Source: a virus. Taken from it: DNA of 22,555 bases. The notes under the pieces are model-generated. The model saw only the letters and a program-made list of their open reading frames with translations, was not told where the DNA came from and ran no database searches. The stretch covers positions 1 to 22,555 of IMG/VR virus record IMGVR_UViG_3300035670_001322; one strand, written 5' to 3'. The position numbers and the translations under genes were made by a program. Position 1 is the first letter of the stretch. Each line of letters opens with the position of its first letter. Below, piece after piece: positions 14,143-20,217 of this stretch.

Positions 14143-14324
14143 CACTAGATAAATTGTTTTACAGTTACATTGATTTAGGTATGCATCCTTATGATGCTTA
14201 TATAGAGATCACCAAACGAGCAAACCATGACTGGGAACTGCTTGAAAAGTTTGCCAAAATAGCAGCAAGATTAGCAGAAGATACAGTGAACTACCCACCC
14301 ACCAATAACCGGGAGGTAAACTAA
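14139..14324 (+). CDS. Hypothetical 61-aa protein
   Basis: A 61-aa helical protein with a GTG start overlapping the previous TGA (GTGA) and AAGGAG upstream. MTLDKLFYSYIDLGMHPYDA is followed by a helix (WELLEKFAKIAARLAEDTV) and a Pro/Asn-rich tail. The stop overlaps the next ATG (TAATG). Function unknown. Confidence 0.6.
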   Translation: MTLDKLFYSYIDLGMHPYDAYIEITKRANHDWELLEKFAKIAARLAEDTVNYPPTNNREVN

Positions 14325-14548
14325 TGACACTTAAAGACACTAGACATAAGCTAGTTAACTTGATTGCAAGACGTGCTGAACTGTGGTCTGACCAAGATAA
14401 GAACAACTACATTTATTGTAGGTATTATGATGAGTTAAACAGATTATCTTATGAAACACTGGTTGACATAGCTCTTAGTGAGCTTGACAAACAGACAAAC
14501 AAAAGTTTATCTTCAGACATAGAGGAGGTATTCTGTGACTGTGATTAA
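14324..14548 (+). CDS. Hypothetical 74-aa protein
   Basis: A 74-aa helical, mildly acidic protein; GGGAGG precedes the ATG. MTLKDTRHKLVNLIARRAEL, then NNYIYCRYYDELNRLSYE and a C-terminal EEVFCDCD. It overlaps the following GTG-started gene by 14 bases. Function unknown. Confidence 0.6.
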   Translation: MTLKDTRHKLVNLIARRAELWSDQDKNNYIYCRYYDELNRLSYETLVDIALSELDKQTNKSLSSDIEEVFCDCD

Positions 14549-14789
14549 AGTAGACTTTCACAAAAGACAGGTTGAGCCAGAGCCACGCAAGAGCTTATGG
14601 GTTAGCCATGGGACAAGGCACATAACATCCGGGGAGGATTATGATGGCAAGATGGATCGCATACGCACTAGCATCAATCGTATTAATGTACTCATGCAAG
14701 AGTTACGCCGACTTGATTCAACTGGAGGAAACAACAGACAAGACACTGGCATGTGTGACAGCGGTGATGGAGAGAGCCAAAAAGACTAG
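14535..14789 (+). CDS. Hypothetical 84-aa protein overlapping the transglycosylase gene
   Basis: An 84-aa frame with a GTG start and GAGGAGG six bases upstream. It starts MTVIKVDFHKRQVEPEPRKS and has a helix KMDRIRTSINRINVLMQELR (about residues 39-58), which reads like a real phage coiled segment. Its last ~49 codons overlap the start of the transglycosylase gene in another frame, so the overlap also encodes that protein's signal peptide. The tail (DSTGGNNRQDTGMCDSGDGE) is low-quality sequence and may be tolerated only because of the overlap. Confidence 0.55.
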   Translation: MTVIKVDFHKRQVEPEPRKSLWVSHGTRHITSGEDYDGKMDRIRTSINRINVLMQELRRLDSTGGNNRQDTGMCDSGDGESQKD

Positions 14790-15234
14790 TGGTTTTCAAG
14801 AGATGTATGATGACTTGATGGCTGCTTCGGCCAAGATTGATCACAACTTTCTGACATACATTATCGGTATAATGTACATAGAGTCTAAGTTTAACCCAAC
14901 TATAGGAGGACCGAAAGGAGAGAACTCAGTAGGACTTATGCAGCTAACTCCAATTGCCGTTGCAGAACTTAACAGATCACGAAAGGAACTTCCAGAAGAA
15001 TGTCAAGAGAACTTTGTTGTAGACAAACTAACTGATCCCAGATACAATATCAAAGCTGGTAGTTGTTTCTTCTTGCTTGGCTATCAACGAACAGGAACTT
15101 ATACAGAAGCAATAATACTTTATAATGGAGGGCAAGCACAGTTAAAACTTTTGGAACGCGACAGACGTATCACTAGTATCACAGCTAACTATGTAACATT
15201 CATTAACTATTTAAAGGAGACTTATTGTGAGTAA
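14644..15234 (+). CDS. Lytic transglycosylase (SLT, GH23-like) with signal peptide
   Basis: A 196-aa secreted peptidoglycan lyase that cuts between MurNAc and GlcNAc. The first ~23 residues (MARWIAYALASIVLMYSCKS) form a signal peptide, probably cleaved near SYA-D. The SLT domain shows catalytic Glu in MYIESKFNP (about residue 80), GENSVGLMQLTP (about 92-103) and YNGGQ (about 160-164), the three usual motifs. ATGs at 14641 and 14644 are tandem; GGGAGG gives better spacing to 14644. It may act in lysis or in crossing the wall. Four Cys in the mature part (CVT, ECQE, SCFF, YCE) could form disulphides in the periplasm. It overlaps the preceding gene by ~146 bases and the next by 8. Confidence 0.88.
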   Translation: MARWIAYALASIVLMYSCKSYADLIQLEETTDKTLACVTAVMERAKKTSGFQEMYDDLMAASAKIDHNFLTYIIGIMYIESKFNPTIGGPKGENSVGLMQLTPIAVAELNRSRKELPEECQENFVVDKLTDPRYNIKAGSCFFLLGYQRTGTYTEAIILYNGGQAQLKLLERDRRITSITANYVTFINYLKETYCE

Positions 15235-15871
15235 CAAAATTAAGATCATCGTGATTGCACTTTCTGTACTGCTTCTTAGCTATGCGGTATATGCTGCGAC
15301 CCACGTCAAGATTAAACTAGATCCACGCAGAACTGTATCTATTGTTGGTGTAGTAGATGGCAAGATATTAGATCAAGCAAACAAGCTAACAAACTTAGTT
15401 AATGCAAACCCAAAAGGAACTGTGTACATTGCAATAAATTCACCGGGAGGTATGGTAGTTCCAGGTTTTCAGTTCTTAACTGCAATGAAGATGGCCAAGC
15501 TTAGAGGAACTAAACTAGTGTGTGTTGTTCCTGTACTTGCAGCAAGCATGGCTTTCCATTTCTTAGCTGAGTGTTCGGAAGTATATACCACTGAGTTTGC
15601 TCTGCTACTGTGGCATCCAATGAAAGCTTCGTTTATGTTTCAATCACTCACACCAGAAGAGATGGAGTATGAAGCAGCAATGATTAGAATGTACGAAGCT
15701 CCTCTCAATGCACGATTAATAGAAGCAATGAAAGTAGAAGAAGACTTCTTTTATTATCACTATGCACACGAAACATTGTGGATTGCAAGAGCATTAAAAG
15801 AAGAAGCTCCAGAGTTTATCAAGATTGTAGATGTTATCGAAGGACTACCTAACCTTTTTTCAGTGGAGTAA
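15227..15871 (+). CDS. ClpP-fold serine protease with N-terminal signal/anchor
   Basis: A 214-aa protein starting at GTG 15227 with AAGGAG upstream. Residues ~5-24 (KIKIIVIALSVLLLSYAVYA) are a signal or membrane anchor. The rest matches the ClpP/SppA crotonase-like fold: INSPGGMVVPGF (70-81), the nucleophile Ser107 in VLAASMAFHF, and His130 in ALLLWHPMKA. A late IKIVDVIEG resembles the closing strand of the family. Cytoplasmic ClpP lacks such an anchor, so this one likely acts at the membrane or in the periplasm, in the manner of SppA-type peptidases. It is flanked by the transglycosylase and an RHH-like gene. The substrate is unknown. Confidence 0.8.
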   Translation: MSNKIKIIVIALSVLLLSYAVYAATHVKIKLDPRRTVSIVGVVDGKILDQANKLTNLVNANPKGTVYIAINSPGGMVVPGFQFLTAMKMAKLRGTKLVCVVPVLAASMAFHFLAECSEVYTTEFALLLWHPMKASFMFQSLTPEEMEYEAAMIRMYEAPLNARLIEAMKVEEDFFYYHYAHETLWIARALKEEAPEFIKIVDVIEGLPNLFSVE

Positions 15872-15874
15872 CAA

Positions 15875-16171
15875 ATGAGTAACAGAAAAGCTTTGACGAT
15901 TAGACTTAATGTACAGGAACAGAAAGCAGTTCAACTTGCAGCAATGTTACTTGGGACAAGAGATGAAAAGAAAGCAGCTAAGTTTCTTATTCTTAAATCT
16001 GCTAGTGCTGTGATTGAAAACGAAAAGAAACGCAGGATGGACGAACACAACAAAACCCAGGAGAGCACCAATGAAGTTTCAGAAACAGTACAAGTACACA
16101 GCGAGGGAGTGTCTTCGGATATCGAGTCACCGACCATTGATAGTGGAGAACAAGAACCACAAGAGGTATAA
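15875..16171 (+). CDS. Ribbon-helix-helix-like protein with acidic tail (98 aa)
   Basis: A 98-aa protein. The first ~45 residues (KALTIRLNVQEQKAVQLAAM, then TRDEKKAAKFLILKSAS) have the strand-helix-helix layout of small DNA-binding RHH or Arc-type repressors. The rest (TNEVSETVQVHSEGVSSDIE...) is acidic and disordered. That tail overlaps the N-terminus of the next gene in another frame over ~100 bases. It may be an autoregulator. The RHH call is from pattern only. Confidence 0.6.
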   Translation: MSNRKALTIRLNVQEQKAVQLAAMLLGTRDEKKAAKFLILKSASAVIENEKKRRMDEHNKTQESTNEVSETVQVHSEGVSSDIESPTIDSGEQEPQEV

Positions 16172-16289
16172 GCTGCTTGGTGTTGGCTGGTTCGATGACG
16201 CTTTTGCTTTACAGGAAGGCACTGCTATTATAGATGTATTCGATGCAGATAGCCACGAGTTTGTACCACTTGCAACGTATAAGGATTAG
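16071..16289 (+). CDS. Hypothetical 72-aa protein overlapping the RHH-like gene
   Basis: A 72-aa basic/beta protein from ATG 16071 (MKFQKQYKYTARECLRISS); AGGAG lies eight bases upstream, inside the preceding gene. A longer frame from 16014 has no ribosome site. Later residues KLLGVGWFDDAFALQEGTA and AIIDVFDADSHEFVPL form plausible strands. It overlaps the preceding gene by 101 bases out of frame. Function unknown. Confidence 0.55.
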   Translation: MKFQKQYKYTARECLRISSHRPLIVENKNHKRYKLLGVGWFDDAFALQEGTAIIDVFDADSHEFVPLATYKD

Positions 16290-16299
16290 GAGAACAACG

Positions 16300-16560
16300 A
16301 TGAACACACTGACAAAGTTTAAATCAGCAGTAGATAAGATAGTGAAACTTAAGCCTTTCCCACTTGTGATTGATACAGATTCTAAGCAGACTTTCATTGC
16401 TGAGCTAAGACCTGATGGGCTACTTATTTGCGAGACTCTTCCTGATCCTGAAGTAGAAGCAGAACAACGTACACAGTTTGAAGCAACTAACGGAGTAGTC
16501 ATTCCTTTTGAGCATATACAAGAATTAATTAACTGGCTCACTGCATTGACAAAGGAGTAA
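16300..16560 (+). CDS. Hypothetical 86-aa protein
   Basis: An 86-aa protein from ATG 16300 with AGGAG eight bases upstream; an upstream in-frame ATG at 16234 lies inside the previous gene and has no ribosome site. It reads MNTLTKFKSAVDKIVKLKPF, then strands (PLVIDTDSKQTFIAELRPDG, LLICETLPDPEVEAE) and a final helix HIQELINWLTALTKE. No recognised family. Confidence 0.65.
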   Translation: MNTLTKFKSAVDKIVKLKPFPLVIDTDSKQTFIAELRPDGLLICETLPDPEVEAEQRTQFEATNGVVIPFEHIQELINWLTALTKE

Positions 16561-16563
16561 TCA

Positions 16564-16761
16564 ATGGGACTTTACGTTTGGAAGTGCTCACACTGTCTTA
16601 AAGAAGTTCAGGTCATTAGACCAGTAGCAGAGATTGATATTGAACCTACTGATGAGGAGCGTGAATGTACATGTGCGTCTCCACAAGTTCGCATCATTTG
16701 TGCTCCACAAAAGTTTGTCAGAGGAGCAAATTGGAACTACCAAAAGGGAGGACATAATTAA
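16564..16761 (+). CDS. Small zinc-ribbon-like protein (65 aa)
   Basis: A 65-aa protein with AAGGAG before the ATG. It begins MGLYVWKCSHCLKEVQVI: a CxxC knuckle after an aromatic strand, followed by a second CxC in ECTCASPQVRIICAPQKF. This resembles FmdB-type short zinc ribbons, with the C-terminal VRGANWNYQKGGHN typical of their tails. Metal-binding and nucleic-acid contact are likely. It overlaps the next gene by one base. Confidence 0.6.
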   Translation: MGLYVWKCSHCLKEVQVIRPVAEIDIEPTDEERECTCASPQVRIICAPQKFVRGANWNYQKGGHN

Positions 16762-17171
16762 TGAAAGACTTAGAGAAATTAAAACTACAGTATGAAAAGC
16801 TCGGACAAGAAATTAAAAAGCTAGAAGAAGAGCAGCCTATAGCTGTCTTCCTTCATAGACTACCGCCAAGACTTGATATTGTTTTTTCAAAGCAGGATTT
16901 AACTTTTGAGGAAGCAAACGAGTGGTGCAGAAGTATGAACGGAAGACTTCCTACTTTGCTTGAGATGCAAGCCATAGTTGATTCTTATAAACAAACCATA
17001 GAGTTGCCTGATTCTTTATCTGTAGAAGCTCCTTTTTCTTTACAACTAACTAACTATTATTGGACAAGTGAAAAATACCCAGGCTATACACTTGTTTATC
17101 TTAAGACTGGGTATGTTATGTACATAGATTCCTTTTATAAATATCCAGCAATCTGTATTGTGGGAGAATAA
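16761..17171 (+). CDS. Coiled-coil plus C-type-lectin-like (DUF1566-type) protein (136 aa)
   Basis: A 136-aa protein. Residues 1-25 (MKDLEKLKLQYEKLGQEIKK) form a coiled coil. Residues ~45-136 follow the DUF1566/C-type-lectin pattern: LTFEEANEWCRSMNGRLPTL (48-66), YYWTSEKYPGYTLVYL (99-113) and a closing ICIVGE. This fold usually serves as a ligand-binding platform, often displayed on phage fibres. Here it sits in the early unit, away from the virion genes and without signal peptide. No reverse transcriptase is nearby to suggest a diversity-generating system in this window. Role unknown. Confidence 0.65.
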   Translation: MKDLEKLKLQYEKLGQEIKKLEEEQPIAVFLHRLPPRLDIVFSKQDLTFEEANEWCRSMNGRLPTLLEMQAIVDSYKQTIELPDSLSVEAPFSLQLTNYYWTSEKYPGYTLVYLKTGYVMYIDSFYKYPAICIVGE

Positions 17172-17173
17172 TA

Positions 17174-17338
17174 ATGTTAGACTTTATACTGTCTACTTTA
17201 CTTGGCTTACTGATTATTTTGTTCTGGTGTGTAGTAGCAGCAACAATGGTGTTTTTGCTGAAGAATTACCCACTCATGGGATTTGCTATTGGGCTAATAT
17301 GGCTCTCTGCATTAATTGGATATGTGATAAGGAGTTAG
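17174..17338 (+). CDS. Two-TM small membrane protein, holin-like (54 aa)
   Basis: A 54-aa frame from ATG 17174 with GGGAG seven bases upstream. Two hydrophobic segments (FILSTLLGLLIILFWCVVAA and about residues 35-52, MGFAIGLIWLSALIGYVI) flank a short loop KNYP. The frame runs in a different phase from the neighbouring longer frame at 17158-17394 and fits exactly between the lectin-like gene and the glycosylase gene (3 bases apart). Size and topology resemble a class II holin or related phage membrane peptide. The lytic transglycosylase upstream makes a lysis role possible, but it is not proven. Confidence 0.6.
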   Translation: MLDFILSTLLGLLIILFWCVVAATMVFLLKNYPLMGFAIGLIWLSALIGYVIRS

Positions 17339-17341
17339 ATA

Positions 17342-17992
17342 ATGTTAGAAGATCTTGCGCTACAAATTGTACTAGACTCTTATCCTTCTATTAAGGAAGC
17401 AATCACTAGAGACTTGGATGTGCTTTGTCCTAAGAAGCCAGACATTCTAAAAGCTTTTAACTATGCAGGAGCAGACAATACAAAGGTAGTTGTTCTAGGA
17501 CAAGACCCATATCATACTCCTGGCAAAGCAAATGGTTTGGCTTTTGGCTACCATGAAGACTACACTGGACCACTTGATAGTTCGCTTAAGAGCATAGTAG
17601 AAGAGATCTATAGAGACACCGGACAAACTGTTAAAGATCTAACACTTAAGACCGTTGCAAGACAAGGAGTACTACTGCTTAATACAGTACTCACTACAGT
17701 TGAAGGCAAAGCAGGAGCGCATAAGAACGTGGGCTGGGAAGAGTTTACCACTGAGACTTTGGAAAAGCTAAGTAATGTTAATCATCCAATAGTGTTTATG
17801 TTGTGGGGAAACGATGCTCGAAGCTACAAGAAGTACATAGACAATCCCATGCATCTTGTGTTAGAATCAAGTCATCCTTGTGGGTTGTCAGCACATAAAG
17901 GATTTGTAGGATGTGGACATTTTAGTGATGCTAATAAGTTTTTAGTAGAACGTAACATAGACCCAGTACAATGGGGAGAACTATTACATTAG
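17342..17992 (+). CDS. ung: Uracil-DNA glycosylase, family 1
   Basis: A 216-aa family-1 UNG, which removes uracil from DNA. Motifs in order: GQDPYH at 53-58 (catalytic Asp and Tyr), GLAFGY at 65-70 (stacking Phe), LLLNTVLT at 111-118 (uracil-contacting Asn) and the His loop at 178-183. That loop reads HPCGLS in place of the usual HPSPLS, keeping the key His but replacing Ser and Pro. Length is normal. AAGGAG precedes the ATG. It is flanked by small membrane-protein genes, without a dUTPase in this window. Its presence implies this phage carries thymine rather than uracil DNA. Confidence 0.93.
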   Translation: MLEDLALQIVLDSYPSIKEAITRDLDVLCPKKPDILKAFNYAGADNTKVVVLGQDPYHTPGKANGLAFGYHEDYTGPLDSSLKSIVEEIYRDTGQTVKDLTLKTVARQGVLLLNTVLTTVEGKAGAHKNVGWEEFTTETLEKLSNVNHPIVFMLWGNDARSYKKYIDNPMHLVLESSHPCGLSAHKGFVGCGHFSDANKFLVERNIDPVQWGELLH

Positions 17993-18001
17993 GAGATAAT
18001 A

Positions 18002-18655
18002 ATGAAACTAATAACAGATGACGATGTGAAGTTCTTAGAAGAGTACAAACAAGATGACAGAGACGCTAAAGTAGATAACTTTATTTATGGGCTAATACTT
18101 GGAGCAGCTTTGTATATCGGACTAGGTACACTTCTACTTGCATTCTTAGGATGTGGAACAGAAGAGGACAACACACGTACAAGAGTAGTAGCAAGTGATC
18201 CTGTAACAATCGACCACACAGAGATACAATACGAAACAGAAACAGTCTATGTTGAAAAGCCAGAAGTTCCGGCAGTCAGTTTTCAAGGATACTACGAGCT
18301 AACAAATGGAGGCTACATTGAACTAGTAGAACTGTCAGATAAAAGAGTGATCATCTATGGCGCAGCTAAACTATACTCTAAGAACTTTGATGGTCTTCTA
18401 GCACTACATCCAGCGATACCGTCCGGTCCTCATTACATAAGAAACAATAAGTTTATTATAGGTGAGTACTCTGTGAACTATGACAAGACTGTAAACGATG
18501 TAGAAAAAGATGGCACAGTTGGAGATATAACAGGAGTACGTAAGACATTATATAGTATACAGTTCATTGACGATGTGCTCACAATTAAGTTAACTATTTT
18601 TTCTACTACAGGGTTAACCATAGAAGCAGAACGTGTAATTAAGGAGATCAAGTGA
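18002..18655 (+). CDS. Membrane-anchored or lipoprotein-like protein (217 aa)
   Basis: A 217-aa protein with AGGAG ahead of the ATG. After a charged 25-residue start, residues ~27-50 (FIYGLILGAALYIGLGTLLL) form one membrane segment that ends ...AFLGC at Cys51, loosely like a lipobox but with Phe at -3. The C-terminal ~165 residues are beta-rich (SFQGYYELTNGGYIELVELS, KRVIIYGAAKLY, VLTIKLTIFSTTGLTIEAER). The long charged n-region argues for a plain anchor; the GC favours a lipoprotein. Periplasmic exposure is likely. A superinfection-exclusion role is one option, unproven. Confidence 0.65.
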   Translation: MKLITDDDVKFLEEYKQDDRDAKVDNFIYGLILGAALYIGLGTLLLAFLGCGTEEDNTRTRVVASDPVTIDHTEIQYETETVYVEKPEVPAVSFQGYYELTNGGYIELVELSDKRVIIYGAAKLYSKNFDGLLALHPAIPSGPHYIRNNKFIIGEYSVNYDKTVNDVEKDGTVGDITGVRKTLYSIQFIDDVLTIKLTIFSTTGLTIEAERVIKEIK

Positions 18656-19035
18656 TGCTTACATACCATGTTGGCAAATCATACGAAGTAAAAGATCCTG
18701 CTATCAAGAAAGTAATGTTAGTATCTTTTAACTTATGGTCACAGACATTTAAAGCAGATGTATGTTTTAATGATGGGACAGTGATATGGGACGTAGAGTA
18801 TGCATCCAACGGTATATACATGGGAGGACTTGGTCCTTATAAGGTTGACCTCAATCTACTTGGGGAGTTCACAGGAGCACCTATTTCTGTCGAGAGTTCG
18901 TCATGTAAACACTGTTTTGTTAACATAGGATTTTATACAGTGAAGATGGCATGTAAGTATTGTGGACTAGATCAGAACGTAGCAGAGACAAACGACTGGC
19001 TTAGTTTAGTAAACCTAGAAGAGGAGATCATCTGA
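18655..19035 (+). CDS. Hypothetical 126-aa protein with C4 zinc-like motif
   Basis: A 126-aa protein; ATG 18655 overlaps the previous TGA, with AAGGAG upstream. Beta-rich N-terminal part (VMLVSFNLWSQTFKADVCFN, GTVIWDVEYASNG) and a CxxC pair (SSCKHCF, about 83-87) followed by ACKYCGLDQ (about 99-107), together a likely zinc-binding site. Its stop overlaps the next ATG (TGATG). No named family recognised. Confidence 0.65.
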   Translation: MLTYHVGKSYEVKDPAIKKVMLVSFNLWSQTFKADVCFNDGTVIWDVEYASNGIYMGGLGPYKVDLNLLGEFTGAPISVESSSCKHCFVNIGFYTVKMACKYCGLDQNVAETNDWLSLVNLEEEII

Positions 19036-19619
19036 TGGCTAGATTAAACCGAGACATCATTGATAAGTTTTATGAGCAAGACATCGATGTGTCATCTAAG
19101 ACTTTGTACTTAGGTGGAGGCTCCGATGATAACGAAACTATTGATGCTGTTACTGCTGCTAAGATCATTAAAGGATTACATCTTCTAGATAAGATTAAGC
19201 CAGATGAACCTCTAACTATTATAATGAACTGTCACGGCGGAGATACACAACATGGTATGGCTATCTATGATGCAATTAAAAACTGTACATCAGAAATTCA
19301 TATCAAAGTATTTGGCAGTTGTATGTCCATGGCTGTGTGGATACTCCAGGCTGCTGATAGAAGATTCATGTCTAAGCATAGTAAACTTATGATTCATGTT
19401 GGAACAGTTGAGTATGGAACTAATCATCCACGTAGTACAAAAGCATGGATTAAAGATTCAGAGAGAGATGAGATTTTGTTTGAGGACATTCTCCTAGAGA
19501 ACATCCGCGAAAAACATCCAGACTACACTAGACAAAAGATCAGAAATGATTTAGTATTTGATAAGATCTTCAATGCCCAAGAAGCAGTAGACCTTGGACT
19601 GGCTGATTATATAATTTAA
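19035..19619 (+). CDS. ClpP-like serine protease (cytoplasmic)
   Basis: A 194-aa ClpP-fold protein without signal peptide. IIMNCHGGDTQHGMAIYDAI (62-81) covers the substrate-strand region, the nucleophile is Ser98 in GSCMSMAVWI and His121 lies in KLMIHVGTVEYG. Near the end, NDLVFDKIFNAQEAVDLGLA (171-190) matches the family's Asp region and the EA-x-x-x-G-L-x-D closing motif. All three catalytic positions appear present. No ATPase partner is visible; phage ClpP-like proteases often act in capsid maturation, but this copy lies in the early-type unit, downstream of ung. It is the second ClpP-fold gene in the window. Confidence 0.85.
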   Translation: MARLNRDIIDKFYEQDIDVSSKTLYLGGGSDDNETIDAVTAAKIIKGLHLLDKIKPDEPLTIIMNCHGGDTQHGMAIYDAIKNCTSEIHIKVFGSCMSMAVWILQAADRRFMSKHSKLMIHVGTVEYGTNHPRSTKAWIKDSERDEILFEDILLENIREKHPDYTRQKIRNDLVFDKIFNAQEAVDLGLADYII

Positions 19620-19633
19620 CAGGAGGATATATC

Positions 19634-20161
19634 ATGAGTGGTGGAACAAAACACGATGCAGGAAAGGTAAGGATGGAACTGCTTCGAAGATCTGCTCTAG
19701 AAGGGACAGCTAGAGTGCTTGGATTTGGAGCAGAAAAATATGGTGATTACAATTGGTTACAAGGATTCAAATGGTCTAGACTTTATGGTGCTGCTCTTAG
19801 ACATTTATTTGCTCATATGGATGGAGAGAACACTGATCCAGAATCAGGACTGTCTCATTTAGACCACGCTGCTTGTTGCCTAATGTTTTTGCAAGCTTCA
19901 GAAAAAGAAGGATTAGGCACAGATGATAGATATATTGCAGACGAGGACAGCATAGGAGTAGGATTCGATACAATATATCGTAAACAAGATGGTACTTATT
20001 GTGACAGAACAGAAGAAGTTCCAATGTGTCGATGTAATGGTGGAGAACTACAGCCTAATTATCGCTACGTGCTAGATGGAGTGCTTTATGCAGATGACAC
20101 ACTAACATCTTCCAGTTATGTATGTCAAGACTGTGGATGTGTAGAATGTATCTGTGGATGA
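19634..20161 (+). CDS. MazG-like dATP/dGTP diphosphohydrolase-family protein (DUF5664-type) with Cys-rich tail
   Basis: A 175-aa protein with AGGAGG ahead of the ATG. The N-terminal ~85 residues show the all-alpha MazG-like pattern GGTKHDAGKVRMELLRRSAL, then FGAEKYGDYNWLQGFKW, RLYGAALRHLFAHMDGE and ESGLSHLDHAACCLMF. This is the dATP/dGTP diphosphohydrolase N-terminal (MazZ/DUF5664) type. Proteins of this family hydrolyse purine deoxynucleoside triphosphates; one member supplies dGMP for diaminopurine synthesis in some phages. The C-terminus carries CRCNGG and CQDCGCVECICG, probably a zinc-binding tail. No PurZ is in the window. Exact substrate unknown. Confidence 0.75.
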   Translation: MSGGTKHDAGKVRMELLRRSALEGTARVLGFGAEKYGDYNWLQGFKWSRLYGAALRHLFAHMDGENTDPESGLSHLDHAACCLMFLQASEKEGLGTDDRYIADEDSIGVGFDTIYRKQDGTYCDRTEEVPMCRCNGGELQPNYRYVLDGVLYADDTLTSSSYVCQDCGCVECICG

Positions 20162-20162
20162 C

Positions 20163-20182
20163 AGTTGTAATTAATTACAACT
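20163..20182. promoter_or_regulatory. 20-bp perfect palindrome between operon genes
   Basis: AGTTGTAATTAATTACAACT, a perfect palindrome, lies in the only sizeable gap (56 bp) in this part of the unit, right after the preceding stop. TTGTAA-N16-TATACA (20166-20193) could be a weak promoter overlapping it. No T-run follows. The 10-mer ATTACAACTA recurs at 11124-11133 in the control region. Confidence 0.5.
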
Positions 20183-20217
20183 ACTTCTATACAAAGTACA
20201 ACTAAGGAGAGCAATAC

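Noticed and set aside
16761-17171. Diversity-generating retroelement target
   Set aside because: No reverse transcriptase, template repeat or adenine-rich variable tract was seen in this window.
17158-17394. A 78-codon plus-strand frame
   Set aside because: It overlaps the start of ung and the 54-aa frame, has no ribosome site and a composition unlike its neighbours.
20163-20182. Terminator
   Set aside because: The palindrome has no loop, is mostly A-T and is not followed by a T-run.
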